A stretch of 64,000 bases of DNA, taken from positions 62,001-126,000 of the forward strand of contig KV748282.1 in the NCBI GenBank assembly GCA_001692895.1, read 5' to 3'. Made by a program: the position numbers and the translations under genes. The notes under the pieces were generated by a model. It searched no databases and was not told where the DNA came from. It saw nothing but the letters and a program-made list of their open reading frames with translations. This DNA is from Cenococcum geophilum 1.58 (Eukaryota; Ascomycota; Dothideomycetes; Gloniales; Gloniaceae). The stretch's first letter is position 1, and each line of letters begins with the position of its first letter. This document shows positions 45,041 to 57,593 of the stretch, piece after piece.

Positions 45041-48000
45041 TCATGTAAACTCGACAATATCTCCGAATTCAGCAATCAGCCACGGCTCGACGTCTTCGTA
45101 GCCCGGAGGGATAACAATACTGCTAAAGGGCTGGCCATCTGGCTGGGGAGGTACACCCTCGCGAACACTAGTATTTCCTGCATGAATATTTCCGAAAGCG
45201 GGCTTCCCATCACTTTGCTTAACCACGATGTGCGGCGTTTTTTCGATCTCCGCCGGCCCTTTCCCCTCTGCGGCGGATCCATTCAGTCCGGGATCATATG
45301 GGCCTTTAGGACTGCTGGTATTGTTGAAGAATAGCGAGTGACCCTTCTTGGGTGACATTTCTTGAAGTGCAATCGCCGAAGACAGGGTATCTTCTTGAGG
45401 CGACAACGAAGACCCAGCCACGAGCATAGCCTCCTTGTTTTCTGGAGCGAATGCATCATACTCATCCTCAATCTCCACTCCGAAAGTCTCCTCTAGGGCT
45501 CGAAGGTCATCATCATCACCGTTCGCATGCCGAAGAACTTGAGAGTCAGCCAGCCCCACCATGGCAGCATCGAGTACCGAGTCATTGTCACCGAAATTAG
45601 AATCACGGTAGTCTTCAACGTCCATATCCTCAACCTTTTTCCCAGGTGCTTTAAATTTATGCACCATATTTGGACTAATTCTAGCCTCCGGGGTAGGCTG
45701 GGCAAGAATAGGAAAATTTGAAAGTGAAGGCAGGTCATCGATCCAATCATTTCCGTAATCACTAGAGGATGCGGGCTTTCGGTCATCCTCTTGCGTGCTG
45801 ACTAAAAATGACAGTTTTGGCTCGTCTCCTTTGGCGTAAGTATACGCCGGCTTTTTGTGCATAATAGCAGATACCGAGGAAGGAGGGGCCTTCTTCTGGA
45901 CACTAACGTGGAGTTGGCGAAGAGTTCTGTAATCTTGTGGTGCGTAAACAGCATAGTCATCCTTCTTCTGAGTTAAGTCCAAATGCTCAACTTTTACTGA
46001 ACTTTTGCTCCTCGATGACGAGAGTTGAAGTTTTATCTGTGTCTTGTCGCGCGCCTCGCCCCTCAACGATTTTGTCGGGCATGGCTCGGTATTTGTGTCC
46101 ATGGATGTGACTAATTTCTTTACAAGACGCTTAGGTGGTTTATGAAGCCCGTCACGGCAGCATATGTGCTTGCATGCATTTTTGTCTTTACATTTGTGGT
46201 TGCATGCCCATTTGCCATTGGGTAACTGCCTTGGCCCGTCATCTTCTTTGGCGTGGGGTTCGGTATGCTTCCTTTTCTTTGAAGAGGTATTATTGAACGA
46301 GTATTGTCGTGTCAATACAGTCGTAGCGTCGTCGTAGTTCTCAATGTGTTCGAAGTCGAGTTCTCGGCCTGCAGCTTGTACCAAATCGATGTCATCAATG
46401 TCGTCATCTCCGAACTCATCACACGTTTCTGAGGACTTTCGTCTACCACCGATACTCTCAACCCGGCGCCTGGATGTATTGGATATGGGCCTTTCCAATG
46501 CACCTAAGAATGGCTGCTTCTGTGCCTTTACTGGGAACATGGACAAAGGGATTTCCGGTTTCACTGTGGCTTGTCGCATCGTCCCCGCTATCTGCATGTT
46601 AATCTCAAATCTGTTAAATAGAATCGCGGCTCACCAATTTCATCGCACATAACGTAGCAGATGACAGACAGGCCCGGATTTGTCAGGAGAACTGGGAAGA
46701 CTAGGTCTTGGCCGTTGCCCAGCTTTTGTCCACTATGGGTTGTCAGCCGTGAAATATGAGAAATTCAGAAAAGCTACCTGATACGGGCAAAGTGTATCTT
46801 ATGCCCATCTGATCTCTCTGCAAGCAGGCATATATATACCGGCTTTCCTCGGTATTCAGTAGCAGGTTTCTCATTCATAAATCCCACCTCCACTTTCATT
46901 TTTAATATAACACCGTCACCACGTTTCGAAACCTGGACCTGCTCTTAGCATACAAAACAGACAAGCTCCGCTATGTATTTCACATACCGAATTACTAAGC
47001 ATATTTACAGTAACTCGCAGCTTTGGAAACGATTTCAATCGATCGAGGAGTCTCATGCCGAAGGGGGGGTTTTTGTTGAGTATCATTTCAATTCGGTGGG
47101 GTTCGGTGTTTTCTAACTCTTCGATAGTGCTAACCCCAGCGTTAACAAGTCTCCTTACCGTCACTATTCCAAGTTGCTCGATTTGTTTGAGTTGCAGTGG
47201 GCTGTCGTCCCAAGCCCGGGCACCAAGGCTACGTTCTAGCATTAGGGCATTGCGGATTGCTACTGAATCCTCGAGGAACAGTTGACAGTCGATAACACAG
47301 CGTATAAGGCGGTTTATATGCTTGAAGATGATTGAAATCTCCATGGCGTACTGCTGCTTGTGCTTCATCGTTTTATCATTCCAAGGCATCTCCGCCCCAC
47401 CGAGAATAGATTGGACAATGAGTGAAGTTTTATGGATGGGAAGAGCAAGATCAACAGGAATTGGGAACCTGATAGATGGGGATCTGTTGAGTTCCTTATA
47501 TATAGACTTCTCCCCGGCCCGGAATCGCACTTCCTTGAACTCTGCTGCTTGGGCGAGCGCGGAGAGCTATCTCATTCAGTCAGCAAAATCCAGACATGAA
47601 GTGATGCATAACAATTGGAAAATTCAATAAGCTTACGATCTCTGAAATTTTCGCCTTCGGTGGCAATCCTAGAAAAGCTTTCATAGTCTCAAACTGCACA
47701 TAATAACGTGTCATCGCATCTCCGTATTCAGTACTTCTTAGGGCCTGACCTTTAGTAACAAGGTCTGCGTCTTGCAAGAAGTTGATATCCCGACTGCAGA
47801 TAATATCAAGTTGCTCATCGACATCTTGATCTTTTCTAGCCCCTTCAAGCTTATAGTAGTCCGGATTTTGTTTCAGACGTACGAATAGGAAAGTCCCTGC
47901 CAGCCATTTTTTTGCGGAGTCCAAATCGGTTATAGTGCCGAGTCCAATCTCTGCGTTCTAAAAGGTCAGCCGAGCCTCATAAGCAGATATCGATGACTTA

Positions 48001-50319
48001 CTAGGTGGTCGATCAGGTTCAGGTGTAGGCTGAATGCCATGTTAGTAAGCACTCGACTGAATCAAGCAAGCGGAGTTACCAGCTCTCTAAGAGTTGCTGC
48101 CCAGAAACCATTTTCTGGTAGCCTTGGACTTTCTGCTGCCTCGTCATAATCGCTGCCACCGCACTGTCATCGAATTGAGGCCGCCCAGCACGACCAAGCA
48201 TCTGGATGACCTCAAGGTCTGCGTACTCTTTCAGGCAGTTACCCGCATAGAAGACGGTGTTTTTGATGATGACGAAATGGCATGGCAGGTTGATACCTAC
48301 GGCTAAGGTAGAAGTGCAGCAAATAACATTTATGTCTCCTTTGAGAAACCCAGTCTCGATAGCGATCCTGTCGTTTGGATCAAGACCAGCATGATGAAAC
48401 GCGACTCCCGCAGATGCACAATCTGAAGTCATTAGTTTAAACCCCGTTCAAAATATCCCAAACACGGATCTGAACCTACTTCGGATCTCATTGTCTATAA
48501 AAGCCATTTCCTTCCTCGGCGCTTCCCAATATTTGTCTTTTAGGCTGTTCGTGGACCACCAGTTCACAAGAAACTTGGCCGTGCTAACAGTTGAATTTCT
48601 AGTAAAACAAAATATTATGATGGGTTTCCGCTGAGAATATTTGGCAATCACTTCTGGAAGCCTGAATAAGATGTTAGTATGAGCAATCATAAAGATAGAG
48701 TTTAAGAGAGTTGAGCACGGACTTGCTATCGAGGTATTTATCGAACACAAAATCATTAGCATTCGATTGATACCCACAGACATGTTTCTGTAGCTTAACC
48801 GGTCTGAACTCTTCACCGAATCTCTCCCGGGTAGCAGGTTCATCCTGATGTGCCGAGTCTCTTCCTAACCAAGTTGCAATATCCTCAAAGTTCGGCACAG
48901 TCGCAGACAACGCTACGAAACGCACATCAGAGCCTACTGACTTCATACGTGAAACAACAGCTTCAAGCGTCGCTCCTCGGTCGTCCTTAAGGATGTGGAC
49001 CTCGTCAATGAGGAAAAGCTTTACCAGCCGCATCAACTTTTCATGATCTTTCCACTTCCGCGTCATGCTGTCCCACTTCTCTGGAGTTGTGACAATGATG
49101 CTTGCATTCTGCACATTCCGTAGCTGAGAACCATCGCTGTCTCCAGTGAGTTCTGCGCATTCAAGGTCAAGCGGACCAAACTTCTTCTGCCAGTCACGAT
49201 ACCTCTCTGAACATAGAGACTTGGTTGGTGCTTGGTACACAATTTTGTACTGTCCACTCGGATAGCTGTTAATAGCTCGGCATATGGCTAGTTCAAGGAC
49301 CGCCGTTTTGCCACTGCCGGTTGGAGATGATAGCACGAAATTATCACCCGATCCGTATACTTTCTGGAAGCACTTTGACTGTACAGCATTGAACAAAGGA
49401 AATGGAAATACTGTTCTGAGCCGATCGGGAAGCTCGGAAACGGGTATAAGCTCAATGCCTTGGGCCATTGCGGGAGCATGCTGAAAGTTGATCCGTTTTG
49501 GTTCAGCCTTCGAATAAGATGGCTCAGTATTCTGACTCGCCGAGTTTTCAGGACATTGTATATCCCCATCATCTAAGGGCCGTTTTGGGGGTCGCCGCGA
49601 CGCCGCTCGTCGATGGTCTCCACGCCTTTCACTTGCTTTGAGACTAGGGCTAGAAGGTAATCCTCGCGGAGACGAGCTCGACTCAAGTGCAGCGGTAGCG
49701 TTGTAGGCAAGCTGTGCTGCAAAAACGACAGAGTGCGTTAGATTATGCTGATTTATATAAGGCGAACACACTGTCACTTACGTAAGTCTCTCACCTGCAG
49801 GTTGGATAGGGCGGGAGAAGCTGTTCCGAGTCAGCATGCAATTGCCAAAGCATCACAACTTGTTTTGCCTACCCTCTTTAGGATCTTGATACATTTTTAG
49901 CAGTGTCTGTCGAGATTCAGAAGCTCCACAGTCCATGTATCGTGTTGGGTTCGGGGCCAGAGATAATCGGGCCTGGCCTCGTTCTGCTTGCCTCTGTCGG
50001 TCTTGATATGGTCGTCGCAGCAGTTCCTTATCTGAATAGCGTTAGATTGATGCATAGACCTCATCCAAACAGTCTAATACGCACCGAAGGAGTCGAGCGA
50101 AAGTTCCCTATCAGGAATAATGCCTGAATCTGGGATGTCGTACCGCATCACAGTAGCCCTGCGGGTCTCTCGTGGGTGCAATTCATTGAGTCTTGTTTCT
50201 TGCAAGCTTCTAAAGAACTGATGTGGTTCCGGGCTTATATGTCTTGCGTGCTGGGTTCCGTTAGCTCCTCTCGCCCTGTCATCGAGGTCATTTAGGATAT
50301 CGAAGACAGAGCCTTCCAT
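45041..50319 (-). CDS. MER3: Meiotic DNA helicase Mer3/HFM1
   Basis: Twelve exons: 50319-50085, 50031-49873, 49820-49782, 49716-48723, 48661-48480, 48422-48080, 48029-48002, 47957-47637, 47566-46988, 46938-46778, 46732-46635 and 46587-45041. They give 1,561 aa in one exact frame. Ski2-type helicase motifs are PTGSGKT (motif I, about residue 280), LIDEVH (II), ALSATVPN (III), IIFCFTRNST (IV), and HHAGLDPNDR, then TSTLAVGINLP (V) and QMLGRAGRPQFD (VI). A Sec63-type C-domain and RLKSFPKL helix-hairpin-helix-like region follow. A Cys/His cluster comes next (CNHKCKDKNACKHICC), then a long acidic tail. In yeast and plants this helicase stabilises recombination intermediates for class I crossovers. 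Intron 4 uses a weak donor (GTCCGT) and exon 7 is only 28 nt. Confidence 0.93.
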
Positions 50320-50928
50320 TATTGCTAGCTAATATTAGAGCATGAGAGGTGCCGATATGACCAGAGATACCCAGTATATGTCAACGAAAAGCTGGGGTAG
50401 AGATGACTGAGATGGTGGTAAGTGTAAGAGAAGTAAGCGTGAGAATTCGGTCCAGGAGCAATGCTGGATGAAAGTTGGATCGGGAACCAGAACGTCTTAC
50501 TATCACTCATACAACCAAAGAAAAGGATCGCAACTCAAGTCATTTCAAAAAGAGGTATATACGTAAACATGCCTACCTCAAGTCCAATGCGCCACTTGGC
50601 ATCCTCTTTCTCCAAATACGCACTTGCAGCCAAGACAAGTACGTGCATTTAACGCCAATCATCCAAAGCCAATTATCAAAACGCCACCACCGCCGCCGTA
50701 GGTCTTATGCACGTCATATTCCATGCGTAACGAGTGACAAAATTCTGTGTACTCGAAGCCGTGATAAATACACAAAATGTGTGAGCAATTCTCCGCCGCT
50801 CTAAAAATGCACCTAGCCACGATTCAAGATCGCAGATCACAATTCAAGAGCCTCTGCCTCTCACCCTAGCTCAGCACATCACAACTGAGGAGTCCAGTTT
50901 GCAGCGTAGATTCATCGAGGCAAACCGT
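50320..50928. other. Intergenic region, MER3 promoter side
   Basis: Lies between MER3 start and the end of the nucleotide-sugar transporter gene. Small overlapping ORFs at 50325-50804 have no recognisable features. Confidence 0.4.
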
Positions 50929-52482
50929 TCACTCATCCCTCTTTACAAATTGCTTTCTTTCAGAATTTCCGCGGAAATGGTGTCGTTCAATTGTAGGGGT
51001 TTCTGGTCTTGACGTTGTCAAGGCTTCAGCCCTCAATGGAGACTTCACCAAGGGAGCGGATGTCCGCTCAAGGTCGAAGTATGAAGGGTTGCCATCAATT
51101 GTAGTCTTTTCGTAATCTGCGATTCGAATTGGCGGCGGTCTTAGTCGGTCTTGGCTAGTATAGAGATACGTTGAAAACAGGACGATGGATGTGCCAATTA
51201 CATACTATAGCTCTGTGATCAGTAATAGCCTTAAAATCTCAGCCCAAGGTACTTACATTCGCAGTAATGGAAAAGTGAAAGAACCAAACACTTGCAAGAA
51301 AGCTGATGACGATGCTTATGCTTGTTGCAAAGTTCTTAGCAATATTGTCTGCGTAGTTGACAACCATAGCTACTATTACACCACCCAGAGCTTGGAATGT
51401 GATCGCAGTCCAAACCACCCAGTTGTAGCCGACAAAGAAGCCAGCTTTCGCGATCTCTTCACCATCCTTGAAGATGACGCCGAGGAAGAAGGCCGGGAAT
51501 ATTGAGTAGAATGACAGTTGGACATTGCGGACCCAAAGCGAAGCAGTGGCATTCGAGTCTTTCAAGATCTTTTCAAAAGTAACACCAGCAAGGCCGGAAA
51601 GAATGCAGGCCACAATGACAGAAACCAGGCCAAGAGAACCATTTAGTTGCGGATTTTGCATTGCCACATCCTCCTCGATTCCTTCATATGTCGCGGACCG
51701 CTTCATGAGCTGCGCCGCCGCAGTGCTCCCTAAATCGCGCAACTCCTCGATTGACCGTGGCCAAAAGATCCGTGCTTTGGTATCTTTCAGTGATTGTAGG
51801 CTCGCTGGGTCGCTTCCTCGAGGCATCTGAACAACGGCGACCCCGATCATAAGTAAAACCAGAGAGACCCATTTCCGCGTCGAAAGACTTCGGCCAAGCA
51901 ATATCACGCTGAAAAACGCAGTTGTAAGGATCTTGAGCTGGTATGTAACCTGGAACGTAGCCGCATCCAGGTTACTTACGGCTACATATTGCAAGGTGTT
52001 TTGCAGCGTATATAGCATTGCTGGAATTGCCAACTTCCAGCTGTCCCCGGTGAAAACCGCTTCTGAGAGGTTACTGAACAAGGTAGTCGCAGGCGTATTC
52101 GAAGGTAGATTACTCGACATGTCATACAATGCCATTGTAAGTGATATGGAGAGTTTGATAACTTCATTAAGGAATACCGCAGTAGAGGTGAAGTATCGAT
52201 GACTACTCGTCATGGGCATAATGCGCGAGTAATGCATTATCTGTTCATCTGTTAGCACTCAAGAGCCTGGTTCAAAATCCACCGCTGCGCCGTGGGGCTG
52301 ATTGTTGTTTGTCAAGACGACGTACCAGGATCAGAGCAGAATTCTGAAATGTAAGCTGGAAGACGAATTAGTAAGTCTTCTGAGCAAATCCAAGAACTAA
52401 TTCAGCTCACTGTGATCAAGGATATATGCTTCATGGGAACCCCTCCCCATGGGCCTCCTCTTCGACTCGCATCCATGGTCAT
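50929..52482 (-). CDS. UDP-galactose-type nucleotide-sugar transporter
   Basis: Four exons: 52482-52411, 52355-52326, 52240-51257 and 51204-50929 (453 aa), with introns of 55, 85 and 52 bp. Conserved family blocks are ITLTFQNSALILIMHYSRIM at the N-terminus and STAVFLNEVIKL. NTLQYVAVSNLDAATFQVTY, followed by QLKILTTAFFSV, is also present. NYADNIAKNFATSISIVISF and a C-terminal YVIGTSIVLFSTYLY complete the set. About nine to ten membrane spans fit the SLC35A type that imports UDP-sugars into the Golgi lumen in exchange for UMP; fission yeast Gms1 is the known fungal example. Substrate specificity is inferred from family. An alternative start is the Met at 52476. The soluble Ser/Arg-rich tail is cytosolic. 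Confidence 0.9.
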
Positions 52483-53016
52483 AACGCCCACCCCTTTCGC
52501 TTCCCCTTATGATGTAGCTAGTGTTGGCGCGAGACTCGGGCCGACGCGATGCGTTTTATGGTGATGGTAGGTCGAGAATGGTGGATAGATGGTAGTAAAG
52601 AGCCGTCAAAGGAGTGTGGTCGAGTTGGAAGCGGGTGTTGGAGAGTGAATGCGGTGTTGAAACGTGTAAAAGCTAAAACTGCCAGGGCCGAAAGCTGGAG
52701 AAACGCGCCAAAGATCCCCGCGTCGATCGCCCAAAGAACGCCGCGACTGACACCATCACGGGGGCCTGGTTGTGGCTGACCACTGCAACGGGCCAGTAGC
52801 GATCCCGCAAAAGCCGCCAACTTTGAACCCTTTCAGAGCGGTGGCACCTTAACTAGGGGTCATGCGCTCGACTAATTTCCCAACCAGGTTGAATGGTGTC
52901 TTTACAAAGACTGCCTGCATCTCTCGAGCAAAGAAACTACAACTGCAATAGAAGTTGCTACTGATGGGCTAGGAAATCGAGAGCAAGCTACGACTACTGG
53001 GTTTCAATTACGTATC
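52483..53016. other. Promoter side of the transporter gene, no other gene
   Basis: Ordinary sequence. ORFs at 52518-52820 overlap on both strands and lack features. Confidence 0.35.
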
Positions 53017-53244
53017 CTACGACGTATCGCTTCTGGATGACCATTTGGAAGCTCGCGGCTTGTTATATTCGGTCCGCCAGATGATGACCTCCACCCCGAA
53101 GCATCCGCCGACACCCAAGAAGAAAATACACGCGGTCACAAGTGGCCAGGAAACTAATAGCTCTGAAACCCTCGCAAACATATCCCGATCGGCATCCCGA
53201 CACTGGATTAATAGGCTCCGGATAGCATTCAGGAACATGCTCAT
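53017..53244 (-). CDS. Possible small membrane protein (75 aa), unsupported by family
   Basis: ATG at 53244. The sequence has one hydrophobic span (LVSWPLVTACIFFLGVGGCF) preceded by a charged N-terminal helix-like part. I recognise no family. It could be the last exon of a decayed gene, since short coding-like pieces occur upstream on the same strand (about 53400-53683, e.g. VPMDWANLDIFEYRTTLILT). Confidence 0.25.
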   Translation of the reverse strand: MSMFLNAIRSLLIQCRDADRDMFARVSELLVSWPLVTACIFFLGVGGCFGVEVIIWRTEYNKPRASKWSSRSDTS

Positions 53245-54219
53245 AACTTTTGATACATGAACTCTTCGTAGAAGACAATGGACGTTTCGTGAAGTTTCAA
53301 CTAAGAATTCCAGACAGTGTGCTTTATTAGGTTCCTTTCCCCTGGAGGTTTCGGCAGCATGCCCCCGACCATCAAAGAACAGGCTGATTGGCTTCCGTAG
53401 CCTTCAAGGAGTTGAAGGGTCGATTGAATGGCTCAGGGGCCACGGATCTGCTAGGTACTGAGGGGACAGCAACTGCATACTTCTAAACCATGCACGAATA
53501 CCTTCCCGAAGCTTCCTTCTGTATACTACCGAAAGGTCCTTTCTGGGCTTCCTCGACACCGACACGTACACGAACACGCTGTCGCCCAAAAATGCAGCTT
53601 CCTTGGGACGCCTCACAGGGAGTTAAAATCAGGGTGGTGCGATACTCAAAAATATCCAAGTTCGCCCAGTCCATTGGCACCAAGAAATCTCTAAGAAGGG
53701 AGGCTTAAAATAATTCCAGCATCCGGGCCAGATGGTCATATCATATTTGTACGGACTCGCTGGTATATGACAACTGAGACGATATTCAGCTTTAGTTACT
53801 TGATCTGAACAAAGCTTCGGCTCCGACGTATGGAATTGAATACCCTCCCCAACTCACAATGACGCCGCTGTTGCTCGTCTATATAGTCAATTAAGCTTTT
53901 TTTTCTTGGGCCGTGTTGAAAGACTAATTTAATTTGGATGTGCATATACATGAAGTGCTGTATTGAGATATAGCGGTTTAGTAAGCGTGAGGAACCTAAC
54001 ATAGGAGCCCATTCGTATCTATGTCTATGCGCCTTTTATCATACATTGGGCAATACACCTGGATCGATGTATCGCGGGGATTAATCATACCCTATCTCAT
54101 TTGGTGAAGTGTAGGCTAGTCTAATCACCATTTGGAGGACCAAAACAGATAAGAGACAAGAAACACCCCACAACTGTTTTAGTATCTAAGTCTACATTTT
54201 CTCTGCTTTTTAAACTCCA
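53245..54219. other. Non-coding or decayed region
   Basis: The minus-strand pieces at 53404-53683 look weakly coding in two frames but are not continuous. From about 53700 to 54219 nothing is recognised. Confidence 0.35.
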
Positions 54220-54543
54220 TTAATCCGTGCTCTGGCCCAAAAATTCTGGAAGCCACTTGAAGACCTCTTCCCAAGTTTCCTGTCCTTCCACAAAACTTTT
54301 AATTGCAGCAATGATCTCGTCCTGAGATGCTCGGACCTGCTTCGTGCTGTCGCGATCGCGGAGAGTTATACTGTCAACGGAGTCAAAGTCCAGGGTGATT
54401 CCAAGTGGAGTGCCCAACTCGTCATTGCGAGAGTAACGCTTGCCGATACTGGCGGAGGTGTCATCAATCCGATTGGATATGCCAAGCGATCGTAATCGCT
54501 GGGATACCTTGCGAATTACTGGAACGAATTCCATCCAACTAAC
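54220..54543 (-). pseudogene. Glycyl-tRNA synthetase C-terminal fragment
   Basis: The minus-strand frame from about 54534 encodes [20 protein letters not shown], then [20 protein letters not shown], then [18 protein letters not shown], and ends [17 protein letters not shown] with a stop at 54220. This is the anticodon-binding C-terminal domain of eukaryotic class II glycyl-tRNA synthetase (Grs1). The catalytic core, normally several hundred residues upstream, is absent; a MITE begins 5 bp beyond the last recognisable sequence. The remaining 104 codons have no stop, so the duplication is recent or selected. With no core it cannot charge tRNA. It is most likely a duplicated gene piece. Confidence 0.85.
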
Positions 54544-54548
54544 GTAGG

Positions 54549-54819
54549 CTCTTCGGCGCCGAAAAAACAGGCCGGAATACGGCACCGTGCACTCAAGCCT
54601 CAACACCACCGAATCTCATGCTTCAACGCCACAAAACAATACAATATGCATTCAATACTGGGTCATCTGCCCATTAGCTCTTCTACAATCATGCAGCCGC
54701 TTGGTGTAGCAGCTGTACATATACTGGATCATCTTGGGGGTGTAGTAATTTGTTGTTGTTATTTACATGAGGCTTGCGCACGGTGCCGCATTCCGGCCTG
54801 TTTTTTCGGCGCCGAAGAG
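54549..54819. mobile_element. MITE, 271 bp, with long inverted ends and 5-bp target duplication
   Basis: The ends are inverted copies: 54549 onward begins CTCTTCGGCGCCG and 54819 backward reads the same. At least 42 bp match with one difference, and weaker similarity runs on to about 58 bp. The duplication GTAGG flanks it at 54544-54548 and 54820-54824. There is no ORF of its own. The superfamily is not decided: 5 bp is unusual for hAT (8), MULE (9) or Tc1 (TA). Confidence 0.85.
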
Positions 54820-54824
54820 GTAGG

Positions 54825-56291
54825 TTATGGGCTTTTGACGGTTGGGGTTTTTGACGGTTTTGAACATCAAAACTACCTCAAAATGCTTAATAAAAGGCAT
54901 TTTCTTAATAAAAGGCACCACGCAGTATTGTCCACAATAAATAAAATGAAGCTTTAGTTTTATATAATCAAGGCTCTATCGCAACATTTTATAGTGTTGT
55001 ATTAGAAGCTCTACTCAATTAACTGCACGACGTTGCCTATCCCTTGGGCTGGTAGCGTCCCTTACCGACGACGGTATTACTACTGCAGCTGCAGGCCCTA
55101 TACGATGTCCTCTTCTTAATTAATTCTTACTGTCGCCGCTTAGATCCGACCAGGCAGAAAGCGTCGCTAATCCTGAGCCCCATCTGAGGCCTTTGCATTA
55201 GAACGATCAACCGAACAGTCGGCATTATTTCAGATTGAGTACGACCACCAGATTAAGCGCCACTAATTATCTCCTAATCGACGCCGGTGAAAGCATGGAT
55301 CAACGTTAGATTAAAAAGGCTCCGGATTGCAACCGCACACGCCCTAAGGCGGCAGAATCTCAACTAGAGGACTTGGCGGCTCCTAGCGCCGGGACAATCC
55401 CGGTAGATAAACACTTGTTTACCTTCTTTTCCTTCTTCAGCCTCGATGTGTCCATAGTCACAGTAGACGGTTATTGACTCGCTCTGCGTTCGTCTCGTGA
55501 CACCTTCTCATCACCATCTTTACATGCTTGCGTGGTTGGCCTCATGGTCTCTTTTGTCGTCCCGTAATCGAGGCTTCCACAATTGCCTGCAAGGCTGCCT
55601 AGCATGGGCCTGGCGTCGCGCCTCAAACCTTTCCACCAATGCCTTGCTCAGGCAGGAGTGTGGCTTTCTATTGCACCCAATAATGTACTAATCACACCAT
55701 CGGCCACTTTCTTTGCCGATGATATCTTGGATTGCCATTCCCGTTCACCGCTCGCTGAACCCACTCGTAAGCTTTACCCGGCGTATCTGGATTCCTGAAA
55801 TTCCTGTGCGAAGGCGTAGGTATTAATGCTTAATAGCACACGGGGAACCTTGCTCTTTTATATAGAATATAAACTATATTTATTAATCCTTCTAATAATT
55901 GAGTTTGTTACAATTTTTGTTGTCCATCTAATGTTCCAGCTGTTGAATAAGCCACATTGCTATGTATCAATTTTGGCTTGTCGGACTGCATGCTACCAAT
56001 ACCAGCCTTTTCCGGCACCATACATGGCCCATGATCAGTAAAACCACCACCATGCTTCATAACCCAGACCCCACCGCTGTACAATTACTCCCGTTTAAAG
56101 ACATCGCGTCATCCGCCACTAAACAAGTGTCATCGTGCACAGACCACTGCGCCCTGTTTCAATAGTAGATAAGCTGCTACATCCTCTATCGCTCGATTGT
56201 TTACTAGATTGTAGAGTATTGTAAGTCAAGTCGTCAATTGCTGATCACGCCAAGGTTCCCACGCTCCTCCACCGGGGTGACGAATTTCACC
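54825..56291. other. Gene-free stretch with partly AT-rich, possibly RIP-touched DNA
   Basis: From 54900 to about 56230 composition fluctuates. A short peptide-like relic (LERSTEQSALFQIEYDHQIK, about 55200-55260) suggests an old coding piece. No intact gene. The last part holds the promoter of the receptor gene. Confidence 0.4.
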
Positions 56292-57593
56292 ATGCCACTT
56301 TCGGATGAGCAGCTCCACACTCTCGCCATCGTTGGACGTTGCGCCTCTGTCCTCTCCATTCTAGGTGTAGCTACGATTATCGGCACGTTTATCTCATCGC
56401 GGCACTTCCGCAATCCTATCCATCGTATTATCTTTATCAATGCCTTTTACAACTTGTTCGACTTCACTGCTACAATGATATCCATCAGCGGGCCCGAGGC
56501 GGGAAATGGCACGGCCTTATGCCAGTTCCAGGGTTTTTTACTCCAAATGTACGTCCCGAGTTGGCAACCCTACTCCATCTAACACAAACAAGACGCGCCA
56601 ACATTGACAAGGAGGATTGCAGGTTTCCACTGGCAGACGTACTATGGACACTTGCAATGGCTTGCGACGTCTTCCTTGCTGTCTTCTATCACTACGATGC
56701 TGAAGCTTTGCGCAAGCTCGAGATGAAGTACATCGGTGTAATTACTACCCTTGTATTCACCCCTGCTATAACCTTCCTCTTCATCCACACCCCGGAGAGA
56801 GGCCATATGTATGGCAGTCAGACGGTGAGTGCCTTTCCCCTAAATTGAAGCTAGCACGACCAATAGGGTGACGTACAATCCTTGACAGCTTTGGTGTTCG
56901 ATCTCTCCCAAATGGGTGCTCTTCCGCATAATTTTCTACTATGGACCCATATGGTATGTCTCGTCCTGCCCGACACTTCTTGCCTGCTACTCTAACCCAT
57001 TTTTTTCTTTTGCTAGGTTTATCATTGTCGTTGTCATGATACTCTATTGCCTCGTTGGCATGGAGATTGTCAAGCTGAGGCATAAGTTTAAATTGACCAG
57101 CAATGACCATATTACCCAGGCCTCAATTACGTCCGCTAATAACGTCTCTTTTGACCATCCCAACAACGCCGTCACCATGACTGTCGAAGCCAATGTCCAG
57201 TCACAGCCTGTGCACATTGCCGAATCACATGGTAGAAAAGAATCGGTATCTGCCTTGTTATCGAAATCCTCTACCAATCAAATTTCCACCTCCCACCTAC
57301 ACCCGTCCAACAGTATCACCTTGGACCACAGACCCCCCAAGCAGGTGTCATTTAGAGAGTACGTATTCATGCCACTAATGTTCTTCATCGCACTGCTAGC
57401 AACCTGGCTAGCGCCAACAATCAATCGCATTTCCGCCTTCATTAACCCTGGCCATGAATCGTATCCACTTCTACTCGCTGTCGGCGCAATGGGCTCACTA
57501 CGTGGGTTCTGGAACGGGGTTGTATTTATCACTATTGGTGTGAAAGGGCGGAGGTGGCGAACAAAGTTGAGGAAGAGAACAGGTACTAGTTAA
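56292..57593 (+). CDS. Seven-TM receptor, Git3/cAMP-receptor-like (CAR) GPCR
   Basis: Four exons: 56292-56548, 56623-56824, 56889-56953 and 57017-57593 (366 aa), with introns of 74, 64 and 63 bp in exact frame. The ATG at 56292 was chosen because the upstream in-frame start is TTG. Hydrophobic spans begin at HTLAIVGRCASVLSILGVAT. They continue through IIFINAFYNLFDFTATMIS, VLWTLAMACDVFLAVFYHYD, YIGVITTLVFTPAITFLFIH and FIIVVVMILYCLVGMEIVKL. After a long Ser/Thr-rich third loop, two more spans follow (VFMPLMFFIALLATWLAPTI and a last segment). This pattern fits fungal class CAR-like/Git3-type receptors that signal through Galpha to cAMP. The ligand is unknown. Confidence 0.82.
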
